A stretch of 64,000 nt of DNA from Pocillopora verrucosa (lineage: Eukaryota; Cnidaria; Anthozoa; Scleractinia; Pocilloporidae), in contig NC_089313.1 in NCBI RefSeq assembly GCF_036669915.1, forward strand, positions 399,085 through 463,084, given 5' to 3'. The notes beneath the pieces are model-generated. The model saw only the letters and a list, made by a program, of their open reading frames with translations. It was not told the origin of the DNA and did not search any database. Below are positions 25,701 to 37,150 of this stretch, in pieces (the stretch's first letter is position 1; each line of letters starts with the position of its first letter). The translations under genes were made by a program, and so were the position numbers.

Positions 25701-25926
25701 TAGTTTTTATTGTCAGCGGACAACAAAAAAAGGTTCTTTTTTAATGTTATCATAGATTGAAGATGCCTACATGAAGGCAGTAAACACTGTGAAAACAGGA
25801 CTTCAGAACTTGGATGATCTCATGAGTAAACAACACCCATCTGAAAAAGTTATTCAAGAGCTGTCAGGTATAAGTGACAGTATTCAAGTGCTCTTCAAAA
25901 GGATTAACTCAGCAGAAAATTGTTAA
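22747..25926 (+). CDS. Host gene derived from a Crypton tyrosine recombinase (DUF3504/KIAA1958-like)
   Basis: Four exons: 22747-23053, 23819-25086, 25177-25233, 25756-25926, giving 600 residues. An acidic N-terminus of about 90 residues is followed by a SAM-like core-binding region (FEDWKPREISNWLSEFYKES, RIIRSAIDHHL). A recombinase-like domain follows with TSRDDLRDLTPDMFEF (box I Arg), CPVAALKLFLQRRNPSCSAF and the HxxR motif in YSNHNLRAT. The GH...Y block that carries the nucleophilic Tyr in active Cryptons is not seen after HNLRAT. A low-complexity Asn/Pro-rich region and a predicted helical tail (IEDAYMKAVNTVKTGLQNLD) replace it. The exon-intron structure and intact long frame indicate a domesticated gene, like human KIAA1958, QRICH1 and the ZMYM genes. 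Function is unknown, with DNA binding likely. It is divergent from PIGL. Confidence 0.85.
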
Positions 25927-27541
25927 TTAACAAACATTGCTTGTTTTTTCAAATCTGATCTTCAACAAGTCTTTCACATTCTAAAATATAAACATTCTCA
26001 ATTGCATGTAAAAGGCTACTTTATTACTTGCATTTTGGATAGTTTGAAATGTTTCCATTGCACCCCTTGGGGATAATAGGGCACAACCACATCTCTTGAG
26101 GGGTAATGGGGAAAGGGGTCAGCCAGCCTTAGACAATTAGAGTCTTTAAACACTTAAGAAAATTAAGTTATTCAAGAAGGGAACTTAAAATCAATAGTTG
26201 GCTAGATTAGGCAAACACCAGAGTTAAACAAAAATATAAGAGGAAGGAAAATGTTCAAGGATAGAGACTGACAACCACTTTTACAATAGTTCATCTTTTA
26301 TTCTCAGGAGTAGCTACGGAGTTATTTCTCTTTATTAAAAATGAAAAATTATTTTGTCAAATCCTACTAACCATTTTATTGAGAATACTTGCAGCTTGTC
26401 AAGCTGCAACAAGGCATTTATTTGATACCATTTCCAAGGAAACAAACTAACATTGTGGTGGTGTTGTTCAATGTGAGAACTGGTATTTAAATATAAAAAA
26501 ATTCAACAAATTTTTTCCATGACCATTCCTCCACAAGGGTGTTGATGAAATTTTTTAAAAACAAAGCAAAAGTCAAGGAAGAGTTATTTAGAACAGATAT
26601 TTAAAAAGTGTTTTTCAGGAAGTTTTATTTATTAAGTACTCTTAGTACTCTTAAGGTATTCCTTTACAGAAGCAGTGAATTTCTAATATCAATGAGCCTG
26701 AATAACATGTTTGTTCTAATAGAGGTTAAATTTTTTTTTAGGTTATAGTGGGATCTCTTTCAGGTTTGGGATTTCACCATTTGAGCTTCAAAGCTGTAAA
26801 AGTCAAATAACTTAGATCATTGTAGAAAAGTTTAATAATATCTCTTTCAGACCATTCGTTGATTTTTGGGAGGGGTTTATGGCTCAACAAGAGAATGAAG
26901 GTATTTATCAACAGTTCTTTGGCAGGATTGACATACAGTATTTATTGAGGAATGAAAGTGGCAGAGCCTTTCAAAAGATGAAACAAGGACCCTTGCTAAT
27001 GATTTATTTTCATACAACTTACAAACGTTGTTCAGAAAAGTTACAACAAGGGGGAATCGCTGGAAGAAGACCATGCCTTTTCTTACATTTGTAGTCTTTT
27101 TCTGTGATATTTTCTCACAAGGAGTTTTTATAGTTCCCTTTCAGGTTCTGATTATCTCGATTAAATTTATTTAGACTCTGTTGCTATTTATCAGATATAA
27201 AAGCATGCAAGTGAATGTAGTATTAAGTAATTTTGAATTTCGTTCTATAGAAGAGGAATTGCTATTGTATTACTTTCCTATGGTTAACTTATTGATTAAG
27301 TCTAAAAGTAAAGTTCTCAAGTAAGTTTTTAAGCAGTTTGCCGTAAATTCCATCCCAATAGTTTTAAGAAGTCGCCTAAAATTCTCGACATTTTTTTGTA
27401 AGATAACGCCCTTATGGCGTGTTAGACATCTAACGTTGACAACAATTCGCGTTTGGCGAAATTTTCCAGTGGTTGATACGAAAATTTATTTCGTTTCACA
27501 TTAGTTATTGAAAAAAAAAACCTTTTTACAACCTTTGCCTT

Positions 27542-27562
27542 TGTGTGTGTGTGTGTGTGTGT
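27542..27562. repeat. (TG)n microsatellite
   Basis: About ten TG dinucleotides in a row. Confidence 0.95.
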
Positions 27563-27604
27563 ACGCTCCATAAATGCACGATATTGTTTGTCTCCTTCGC
27601 CCAT

Positions 27605-27765
27605 TGGGGGGGACTATCTACCCTGAATACTTTTGTTCCCCCCTCCCCCCCTCCCCCCCCCCAAAAAAAAACAACAAGCAAACAAACAAAAACTGCAAGT
27701 TCATGATTTCGGAACCCTTGCTCTATAACAAGGTATCCATTTCGGGGGGGGGGAGGGGGGAGGTC
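27605..27765. repeat. C-rich and G-rich tract pair
   Basis: C runs of six to ten bases separated by T at about 27638-27662 face G runs of seven to ten bases at about 27745-27763. They can pair as an inverted repeat or form quadruplexes on opposite strands. Confidence 0.75.
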
Positions 27766-28213
27766 TCCAATAAAGATTGCAAAAATTTCTTACGCACAGA
27801 ACCTTCTTACCAGCAGACAGCAGCTATGATTATCCATAGTACACCTGTGAAACAAGATTAGATAGCATTACGAGTAAACCGTCGCACCCCGTTTGGCTGC
27901 CTTAATTGCGTCCATTCTATAGTTTAAGAGTTAATCTTGAATGGGTTTAGAAAGAGTACCACATGGTTTACTGAAAATTTTTTTTATTAAAATTACTGAG
28001 AGAAGTTCCTTAAGGAGCTCCGAAAACGCTTTATATACAATTAGCGCATCGTAATACAAACACAGCTATGAGAATCGTGGGGAATGAATCAAACCATAGA
28101 AATGTTTACCATTAACAAGAACATTTCATTCATTCTGAACTATAGTCAAAGTAAACTGCATCACATTGTCATTCATGTTTTGAAATTTGCACGTTGTTGT
28201 TAGGAAGTCTCCC

Positions 28214-30577
28214 CTAAAACAGCCCCGTGAGCATTTGCTTAGCCGCACTAAGTTTTCTGACCCTTTGAATATTGTCTGTGCCACGTTTGCACAAGCTTCC
28301 TATCTGACCCAACTCGCTTGACTGGAGAAAATCTGCATTGGTCTTTCGCAGCTGACAAATGAGCTGCAGAAAGAAAACATTTTGATCCTTAAGTTGATTA
28401 TTAAATCTTTCTCTAAGCCGCTGAAAAACGTTTGATTACCGTGAGAGACGTTTACTGCATGTTCAATTGAGTCTCGTCACAATGAGTCCTTACCTATTGA
28501 ACCCTATATGAGCAAGAAAATCGATACCAGGCCCCGATTGTTCGAAGGGTGGAGGATGAGTGACGCCATCCACTTGAAAAAATCTCTATACGAAGGATAT
28601 CGTAGTACGTTTTGTTAACATTTACCTGGTGGATAGTGATTTAGCTGTTAGACAGCTTTATCTGTTCTATGGACAACTTGGCCCAGATGGATGAGGTGAG
28701 ACCACTATTCCGAGCACTTTACCGTCGACTATCAAAACGACATATCTTCAGTCGTCGATTATTAAAAAGGGCCCCAACCCCCCCTCCCCCCTTCCTCCAT
28801 ATTGAAACCATCTTTGAGTAAGAAGGGTATGCTACTTGACAAAACTCAACCGTTGTATCTAAAGTTTGTTTCTTACCGCTAAGAACTCCTCAAAATCAAT
28901 AGCACCGGATCCATCTTTATCAATGTTACTGAAATACTGTTCCCGTACGGCAGGCTCAGACTTATCCCCTAGGTCATCGAGGACCTGCGTTCTAATGAAA
29001 GATACCAGTACTGAATTAGTGTTTACTGTGGGGTTGACTCGAAAAGTGGTTTTTCTTTGCTGTCCAATAAAGTGGTCAGGAATAATTTCTAGGCCCTAAG
29101 GGTGGCGGAGGAGGGCGGGGAGGGGGCGTAAGGGTAAGCGAAGAATTTTGGTTGTCTCTTCTTATGAAGATTTGTGGTTAGTACTCGCGGTCAGGGACAC
29201 TTGAACTCAAAGGGGTACTTAATTATAGGTGAAAATACAGTAGAATCCCGCTGATTCGAACAAGATCCGATTTCCCTTGAAATTGAACCCATTTTTCAGT
29301 CATTTACTAACAGCTAACCCGAACTCAGTTAACTCGATTGTACAAGAACAGGAGCCCATAATGGGCTCTAGACAAGAATGGTATAAACGTGATTCTTTAT
29401 TTTAATAATTAAAGTCATTAACAGGATAATTGAAATTCAACACCAATCCTAATGACTCGATCTCCTGCTGAGTCCAACCATTTTCCTCTCCATTAGGAGT
29501 TGGAGTTGGCGTGGTTTTAAATTGTATATCATAATAACCTTGTTTTACGATGCAGGCCTACCGATGTGCGATGAAAAATTTATAAATTATTCTGTCTTGG
29601 TTTGCATGATTTTAGGGGTTTACGTAAGGGGGCTGTATTCAGTAAAAAGGAACTTAGGGACTTAAGACCCACGCAAACAATTATAAAGTAAGTTCATGTT
29701 ACGTACGACACATTAAATAGTCTGGATACTTACAATTCTCTAAAATCAATTATTCCATCTTGGTTTAAATCAAACGTCTGAAATTGTAATCGTAAGTCCG
29801 ATATGTCGGATTCTTTAAATTCTGGAAATTCTTCTATCAACGATCTGAAATCTTTTTCACCCATTTCTGAAAACAAGTAGATGCAAAGGGCTAAGATGAA
29901 ACAAAAGTGCTCGGTGTCAATACGAGTCGAATTCTCCTGGAGCCAATTCGATCATGAAACAAAATACACCATACCTAGAAATTTTTTTCTGTTCACAGCT
30001 GATAATCTTCGTTCCATGAGAAGTTTTCCCCAGTACTGCTCTTGAATTGATTGAAATTCCGTATTTTTTAGTTCGTTTTCGCCGTGTGATTTCCTTGTTC
30101 CTGGAAGAATCAGAAAAAGTAAAAATTCCATTTTTTGGAATATGTTGATTTATTATCATTAACAAAGTTTGATACTTTCTTCTCCATGTGGAGTGAGTTG
30201 TGGGAAATACCCAATGAAAGCTATCATGGACTCTGAATTACATGTAGAAATCGAGAGGCAGTTGCTAGTTAAAAGAAAACACCTTTTTTGTAGAAAGAGT
30301 AAAAGTTAACCCTATGAAATGACGATTCTTCATTCGCTGAACCCATTACACTAATGTACTGTTCGAAGCAAAAAATGATTGGCGATCGCTTTTTTTTTAA
30401 GTACATAAATACTTTACCGCAATTGATATTCTTTCCTTTGCAACTTGGAACGTAACTTGCCGACATTCACGTCTAAACCGATCTATAGAACTCACCTGTT
30501 CTATTAAAATACGTGATTGGCTCATAAACGACGGGGCTTCTCGTGATGGGATAACTAGGAGCGCAACCCATGCTCAT
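28214..30577 (-). CDS. Two-EF-hand calcium-binding protein with MGC N-terminus
   Basis: Five exons on the minus strand: 30577-30496, 30100-29975, 29866-29734, 28991-28877, 28363-28214. All phases close, giving 201 residues. Two canonical EF-hand loops are visible, DLNQDGIIDFRE and DKDGSGAIDFEE, each with acidic residues at positions 1, 3 (or N), 9 and 12. They are preceded by a charged helical region (EQYWGKLLMERRLSAVNRKK) and followed by QLRKTNADFLQ and the C-terminus VRKLSAAKQMLTGLF. The second ATG (30571) would give MGCAPSYP, a classic N-myristoylation plus palmitoylation start; the first ATG (30577) adds only MS. Spacing of the EF pair resembles AIF1 or swiprosin (EFHD), but I cannot assign an orthologue. 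It is likely a membrane-tethered calcium sensor, which is inference. The gene is not part of a head-to-head pair. Confidence 0.82.
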
Positions 30578-30691
30578 TTTAGGGCGATAACCATATAAAA
30601 CTCACATCTTCGTTGAGTAAATACATTTCTCACCAAAACTCGCGCGACCGAAACAATCATCTGACGTCATAATTGGTTATCTGTCAGTCAT

Positions 30692-30877
30692 GAAGGGGGT
30701 AAGTTTCTAAAGAAACTGGGGTGATGCGTCGGTGGGAGAGTATAACGTGGTAATTTAGTGTCATCAACTGAGTTAAAAACGTAAACTGGCCACCGTAAAG
30801 AGTTTAACGGCTGACGTTTCGAGCGTTAGCCCCTTGTCAATTGCTCTGACGAAGGGCTAACGCTCGAAACGTCAGCC
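30692..30877. repeat. Foldback repeat with hammerhead-like core, copy 1
   Basis: Head AAGGGGGTAAGTTTCTAAAG, then GGTAATTTAGTG, the arm GTAAACTGGCCACCGTAAAG and two opposed copies of the core CTAACGCTCGAAACGTCAG. The right arm stops after the core. The same family lies at 44841, 50141, 50732 and 60288. Confidence 0.85.
30843..30876 (+). ncRNA. Candidate hammerhead ribozyme core
   Basis: Reads GCT, CTGACGA, AGGGCTAACGCTC, GAAAC, GTC, AGC. This matches the type I hammerhead order CUGANGA - stem II - GAAA - short stem III - UH - stem I. GCT/AGC can pair as stem I, GGGC/GCTC as a 4-bp stem II with one G-U pair, and ACGT is self-complementary so stem III could form between two copies. One extra A before GGGC departs from the consensus. 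Hammerheads of this minimal kind are known in Penelope-like elements. Activity is not shown. Confidence 0.4.
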
Positions 30878-31662
30878 TTACAGCTGTCAATCATGCCGCG
30901 CGCATGAATCTTAGGGTCTGAGAAACGACCCAAAAATATTAGTCAATCTAGGAACTGCTTTCACAAATGTTTATCTACAAATACTTCCTTGTATTCGCTT
31001 TTTATTTCTCTTTAAGAGATTGACACGCCTCCCATTAAAAACAGGAAAGTTATTTGAATTGGTAATGTGTTAGGACTGCGCGCGCTGGATATTGCTATAA
31101 ACCTACAGAGGCTACAAACGTGGCTAACCAGCTATAGATTTCGCACCCATTTCGACCTCTCTTCTTTAATAACTCAAGTACTATGATAAAATAACAAGGA
31201 AATAAGGTTATCCAATATTCCCTTTCAACGTCTCCGTAGTTAAGATAAACGACATTTGAGTGATTTATACCAACAGCATACTACAAAATGCTCTTTCAGT
31301 TTATCTATTGTGTGGAATTGTCTGGGAGATTTTTAGTAGTGGTTTTTGCATAGTCTTAACAACAACTTAGATCACAAAAGTACTGACGTTTCTTTTGGAT
31401 CTTTATCCTCATATTTGAACTTCTTTTATAAAATAAATTTCATGCCTGAGTCGTTTGACTTCGATCAAAAAACTAGCGCAGAGAGAATCCTCACTCTTAT
31501 CTCCTCTCCACTCTTTGGAAAGTTTTAGATGATAAACTACGTTAGAGAACAGCAACTCTACAAGAGTAATCTCCTTTGTAGTGTCTCTCTTCAGTTTGCA
31601 GTTTGAATTTCCTTTTTGGCAAGCTGCCTGTTCTTGTTTGGTATTTCTTTCTGTTTGTCGTA

Positions 31663-34185
31663 TCAATCCCAGCCTTCTCTGTCTTTAATAAATTCATCAA
31701 TTTTAGAGAAATATTTAAGCTTCACCACCTCCTTCCTTGCTGTCTCTAGGTCTCCTAAAAATAACAAGATGCACGAGATAAAGTTGAAGGCAAACAGACA
31801 TTTCTATAAGCACCTAAACAAAGCCTATAAACATAAATATGAATACGAGTTTTCTGATCTTTTCTTTAAGTAACACCCCTTTAGTATTTGTCAAAAGTGA
31901 GGGAAAAAGAGAAGATCCAAGTCATCTGTGAGAATTTGAAACTAAGCCCTCTAATTTTGTGGTCAGATTCTTTACTTACTGAGTTAATTTTTTGTCCTTT
32001 GGACAGTTTTTGCATACAGATTCCTCCATGCAGACCTAACCTTGTTTTATCATCATGATGAAGGAAGTCTTAATTGATAGACCGAAATTAATGCCAAGCA
32101 TTTGTTTTCTTTGAGGCCCACAGTCAGCTACATCCAGTTATGTCTGCCACAAAAGAGTAGAACCGTATCTGATTGGCCGAGGAATTTGTTATGTGTCCAC
32201 TAAGTACTATAAAATCCTTTATGGTGCTTAACTGTTCAGTAATTCAGCAGACAAAATTGACAAAAATCAAATGAAAAAACGTTTTCTACTGATGAATTCT
32301 TGATAACAATACTGAGTCTGTCTAATTTGCAGAGATAAATAATTTAAAATCCCCCCAAAACCTTTATTTACCTCTCTCAAAAGCCTTTGAAACCTTTTTA
32401 ACAGACTTTTCCAGGTCGCCTAAAAATGAAAAATTAAGTTCGTAAATAACTGTACCATATGATGGCTGGGACAAGTGCCTCTTTTGGAGATAAACTGAAG
32501 AAGTATCATGGACTTACATTATTCCATTTTTCTCAAAAGTCCTTACCATTATTTTCTTTTTTGATTTCCTTCAACTTTTTCTCACTTGATGAAATTTCTT
32601 CATATTTGTCCATTACTAGAGCCAAGAATTTTGTGTCAGTAGAACTGGCTTCATCTTCTGTTATAGGTATTCCATTTAAATTTAACTAGAACAAGAAATT
32701 TGAATTTAAATTAAGTAATTTTCTTTGATTCTATACAGAACCATATTCAAAGAGCTAAAGTTATTGGAAATGTATAACAGACAATGAAGTGAATTGATAC
32801 CTATATCTTGAGGGGGAGGGGGAGGAGGCAGAAGGGTTAAGGTATTGTATGTTGAAAAGTGAACTCAACCCTTTACACCCTAACATCAGCATACATAATT
32901 ATTCTCCATACTGTTCTCTGTACATTTCCTTAGGTGCTGACAAGGAGAATCTGGATAACAATCAAGAGCTGCTTTAGTCCGTGATCATTTTCTTTTATTC
33001 TCATGATTTCAATGTGTAATTCAGGGGTGATACTGTAAGGAGAAATTAGATGTTAGTCACTCTTAGGGTCAAAGGGTTGATACATCACATGAACGTACCA
33101 GATAAAGCCCTCTAGTAAGTGGCTTTAGAAGAGTTTGGTAAGCTTCATTTACCAAAGATGATTGTTCCTCAGATAAGCTTTGCTCTTTCTGTGATGAAAT
33201 CAAAGTAAATTGATATAATTATAAATTATACATTGATTTCAATTAGAAACTAAAAATTTTGTCAAACGTTTTTTTATCAGCTTTGTTTGTCAAAGTCATT
33301 GAAAATACCTTGGATAGATCACTAAATTTATCAGGGTGTAGTTTCCATTGTAATTCTTTATAACGTTGGGTCAGCTGCCTGGTATCAATGTCAAATGATG
33401 TGGGACTGTATCAACAGAAATAATTATAACTTGTTAGTAATTCAAGTACAAGCCCAGGATCACACATTATATTATATTGAGTAGACTTACAATAACACAA
33501 AACTGAGATATTCATTTTTATATCTCCTGTATCTCTCTATCCTCTCTGAAAGTTGTGAAAGGGAAGTTTTAACCACTTCCCTATAAATGCCTGCTTGACA
33601 ACATATGATATTCTGGGTCTGTTGTGGTATTCACCAATTCATACCAAGACAATCATCATCAAGGTACTGTATCAAGTTTTAAGTAAGACAGCTAAGAGCC
33701 CAGATGCATCATGCTAAGTTTTGTTCACTTTCAGCTGTTAAAAAAGAAAAAATTTCAAGATTTTTGGTGGAGCCACACAAATTCTGTCAGCCCACAGCAT
33801 CCCAGTCCTAGGGAAAATTTGTTTTATTCTCACCTTTGACCTTTTACACCTTCACTATCTAAAATGTGATTGGCTGAAAGGAAAAATGACAGGTGAATTA
33901 ACAGCTGACATTTCATTACCTCCCCATTAGCTCAAAATAAGTCACCTTCCTCGGTGGCATTTGAATGATATTGCAAGAGGGGCAGAAGAACTCTACCCCT
34001 GATCTTATCTCACTGTTGCACTTCCAGCAACGTCTACTTCCTGTTTGACTTTTGTTTTTGACGCTGCTAGCATAGTTGTTGAATTGTACCAAAAGAAGCC
34101 ATGATTTTCTTCTTGCAACATTAGAATTCGAGGAAGCAGTTGGTATTAAAACAGCAAACGATGAAATAAATCTTCCGCTAAACAT
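31663..34185 (-). CDS. HSCB: HSCB, mitochondrial Fe-S cluster co-chaperone (HSC20)
   Basis: Six exons on the minus strand: 34185-33920, 33405-33309, 33188-33099, 32685-32547, 32419-32372, 31754-31663. They give 243 residues (human 235). The N-terminus is a likely mitochondrial leader. It is followed by the metazoan zinc motif CWKC...CPSC (Cys53, 56, 68, 71), a J-domain with HPD at residues 112-114 (KLHPDKFSDLS), and the C-terminal helical ISCU-binding domain (VNEAYQTLLKPLTRGLYL ... AFERGDLETARKEV, KYFSKIDEFI). HSCB delivers the ISCU scaffold to mortalin (HSPA9) during iron-sulfur cluster transfer. Key residues are present. It is divergent from ACADS, another mitochondrial gene. Confidence 0.96.
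32866..33080. repeat. MITE-like palindromic repeat, family B copy 2
   Basis: Starts CAACCCTTTACACCCTAAC and ends ACTCTTAGGGTCAAAGGGTTG. The inner AGGGGTGATACTGTAAGGAG is the reverse complement of the start of the copy at 20766. Lies in an HSCB intron. Confidence 0.75.
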
Positions 34186-34348
34186 GCTGCTCCCTAAATT
34201 CTCAGCAAACCTTATTGGACGACGCAGTAAGCAATGGATCGGAAGAGGATGGAGACAGACACAACTTCAATGCACTTCATATGATGGTTTCTTACATCAC
34301 ATCCACGCATAACATACCTACACGGCCTGGTTCCAAAGGTCAACAAAG
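34186..34348. promoter_or_regulatory. Bidirectional promoter HSCB/ACADS
   Basis: 163 bp between start codons of two mitochondrial genes. Contains an inverted CCAAT box (ATTGG at about 34214). A YY1-like ACAAAGATGGCGAC overlaps the ACADS start. Confidence 0.75.
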
Positions 34349-37093
34349 ATGGCGACGAAGATGTCTCGAAAACTGTTCTCTTCTCTTATCTCTTCAAAAA
34401 GTTCTTTTTACGGCCTTTTACCGAGGTCGAGAATTGATAAATGTATACCACTGAGAAGACATGTGGCCAGTCTTGCTCGACTTCCCGAAACACATGAAAT
34501 GTTGAGAAAAACTTGTCGAGATTTTGCAGACAACGAACTTATACCCATTGCCGGTAATCTGGATAAAGATCATAGATACCCTATAGAACAGGTAGAGTTA
34601 TTTGAAAATGTCTATTTTTTTTCTTAAATTTATAAAGGAAACTCAATTTTAATTTTAAACATTTACTCTCAATGGTGTACGATGCAAACTGTAGTTTGGC
34701 ATTGCACCATACGTCATGGAAATGAAATTTAAATTTTTTCCTTTGAAGAACTCGTTAAGTAAAGACCGTAAAGGTACGAGGCTACTATTTGAAGAATTCA
34801 TGCGAAAATCTGTCTCTTGCCACTATAATTTGAACTTTGCTTTGGATGAAAATGCACATTTTCTCAATGGTTTTAACTCATGAGATGGTTGCGTAACAGA
34901 TTGCGTAAGTTAAATATACTTACTAGTGGTCAATTATGTAAATTGTATATAAGAAGAGGTATGTAGCAGGGACATGTCTCACCAAACTGTTGCCACATTA
35001 GTACCATATTTTAATTTTTTGTATTCAGTCAGTCAATTGGAAACTCTGCATAGTATCATTCCTCCCCCCCCACACTCCTTCTCCCCTCCCCCTCCCCCAC
35101 CCCCTCCCACTTTCCTTACTCCTATCCCCTCCTCTCTCCTGCCCAACTTTAAATAAGATATGAAACCATGGCTCTAAAAATAATAGTGCAATAAGATTTG
35201 TCCACTTACCATTAAATCTCTCTTTCATAGGTCAAACAGATTGGGGAACTTGGTCTTCTCTCAATGGAAGTTCCTGAATCATTAGGAGGGTCAGGACTGG
35301 ATTATCTGGCATATTCTATAGCAATGGAGGAGATCAGTCGTGGCTGTGCATCCACAGGGGTTATCATGAGTGTGAATAATGTATGTATGATACGTAATGT
35401 GTAAAACAAGGTATTTTTGGGCCAGTTATATCATCCATAGGTTATATAATTATGCAAAGAGTGCAATTTACTCTGGATTGAGAGATGGGGTTTTAATCAA
35501 CTTGGCAATGTTTATAATTTTTTTTGTTGGATAAAATTGATGAGAACTACCATATTGACACCACAACCTTGGAAATTACTAGTAACAGTCACATCACAAC
35601 TAGAATAACTGACAATGTGTTAACAGTTTTGTTAAGTAATAATTCTTGTTTCATCTGGTGAATTGTATCACAGTATTTTAATGAGAGCTAAAGGGAAATC
35701 AATTGTGGTTTGTTATTTTTCAGTCCCTTTATCTTGGTCCTATTCTCAAATATGGGACAGAGGAACAAAAGAAGAAGTGGCTTACACCTTTCTGCTCTGG
35801 AGAAAGAGTTGGCTGTTTTGCTCTCAGTGAACCAGGTATTTATTTTAAGAATTAATGGATGTGTGAAATAACTGTAATGTTACTTTAATCAAAATGTTTC
35901 ACACTCTCAGAAAACTCTCTTTATTGTTATATTCCATGGGAAGCAACAACTGGTTAGAACAGCAAGATAGGCACTCACCATGGTATAGTATTTATTTGTG
36001 AGTGGTAAGTAATAGTTTGTGATCACATGATTGTTCGGGTGGGTGTGGTTAATATGAGAGGAACTGTAGACCACTTGAGTGGAAGTCATCATCACTTACT
36101 TGACTCTGATGATGAATTCTGCTCAGGTTGTTGAATGTCAGTCACCACTACAAACAACAGTCCTTTTCAGGACTACACTCACCTGGATGACCAGACTACA
36201 GTATCACATGTTACCCCTGGGTTCAAACCATTAACTCTTTGGAATTTGTTGGACTCAGATAACTAAGTTTTGTCTTGATTGCATTTTCAGACAATGGTAG
36301 TGATGCTGGTGCTGCTAAGACCACTGCCTACTTAGAAGGAGATCATTGGGTTTTAAATGGAACAAAGGCCTGGATCACTAATGGTTATGAATCTGAAGCA
36401 GCAGTAGTGTTTGCCACAACAGATAGATCAAAGAAACACAAGGGAATCAGTGCGTTCATTGTACCCAAACCTACTGAGGGGCTGAGCCTTGGAAAAAAAG
36501 AGGACAAGTTGGGAATAAGAGCCTCTTCTACTTGTTTACTTATTTTTGAAAACTGCCTCATTCCAAAGGAAAATCTTCTTGGAGAACTTGGAGCAGGATT
36601 CAAGATAGCAATGGTTAGAATGTTCTTCTAATTCAAGGATTTGATTTTCATTTGCTTATATAATATTTAATGTAAAAGATACAATATTTTCTTTGTAATG
36701 GAAAATTCAACTAACTCTTGATCCAAAAGTATGTGCCCTTATTGTTCAGTTATCTTGAAATATTTAAAGACAGACCAAAGGCAGTAAAATGTTTGCCAAA
36801 CCTTTTTCTATGACTAGCTCTTATTTGGCAATCTCAGAATGTACTCCCACCCATTCCTTTACCTTTAACCCCTAAGAGTGACTGGCTTCGAACTTCTCCG
36901 TGCAGTATCACCCTTATGTTAAATGTATATGTCCTGAGATTAATGGAAATAACCACCAATTTAAGAAGCTCATGGTTGTCAAACAAATTCTCCATGTCAT
37001 CACCACAGGAAATATAGAGAAATCAGTGATAATATGAATACTTATAGAAGGGTGTTATGGGGGTTAAAACAGTTTTCTGCACAGAAAGTGTTA

Positions 37094-37150
<57 letters not shown>

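Larger units (their letters stand above)
25927..28213. other. Tail-to-tail intergenic region with low-complexity DNA
   Basis: Gap between the Crypton-derived gene and the EF-hand gene. No gene was recognised. Overlapping ORFs near 26877-27094 on both strands show no family resemblance. It holds a (TG)n microsatellite and C/G homopolymer tracts. Confidence 0.6.
30578..31662. other. Intergenic region with foldback repeat
   Basis: Promoter side of the EF-hand gene and 3' side of HSCB. Holds the foldback repeat at 30692-30877. Nothing else was recognised. Confidence 0.6.

Noticed and set aside
22747-25926. Active Crypton transposon
   Set aside because: The tyrosine block is not seen, the frame is split by introns and no terminal structures were found, so a host gene fits better.
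26877-27094. Overlapping ORFs of 65-71 codons on both strands
   Set aside because: No family motif, no splice context and mutual overlap; likely chance in a gap.
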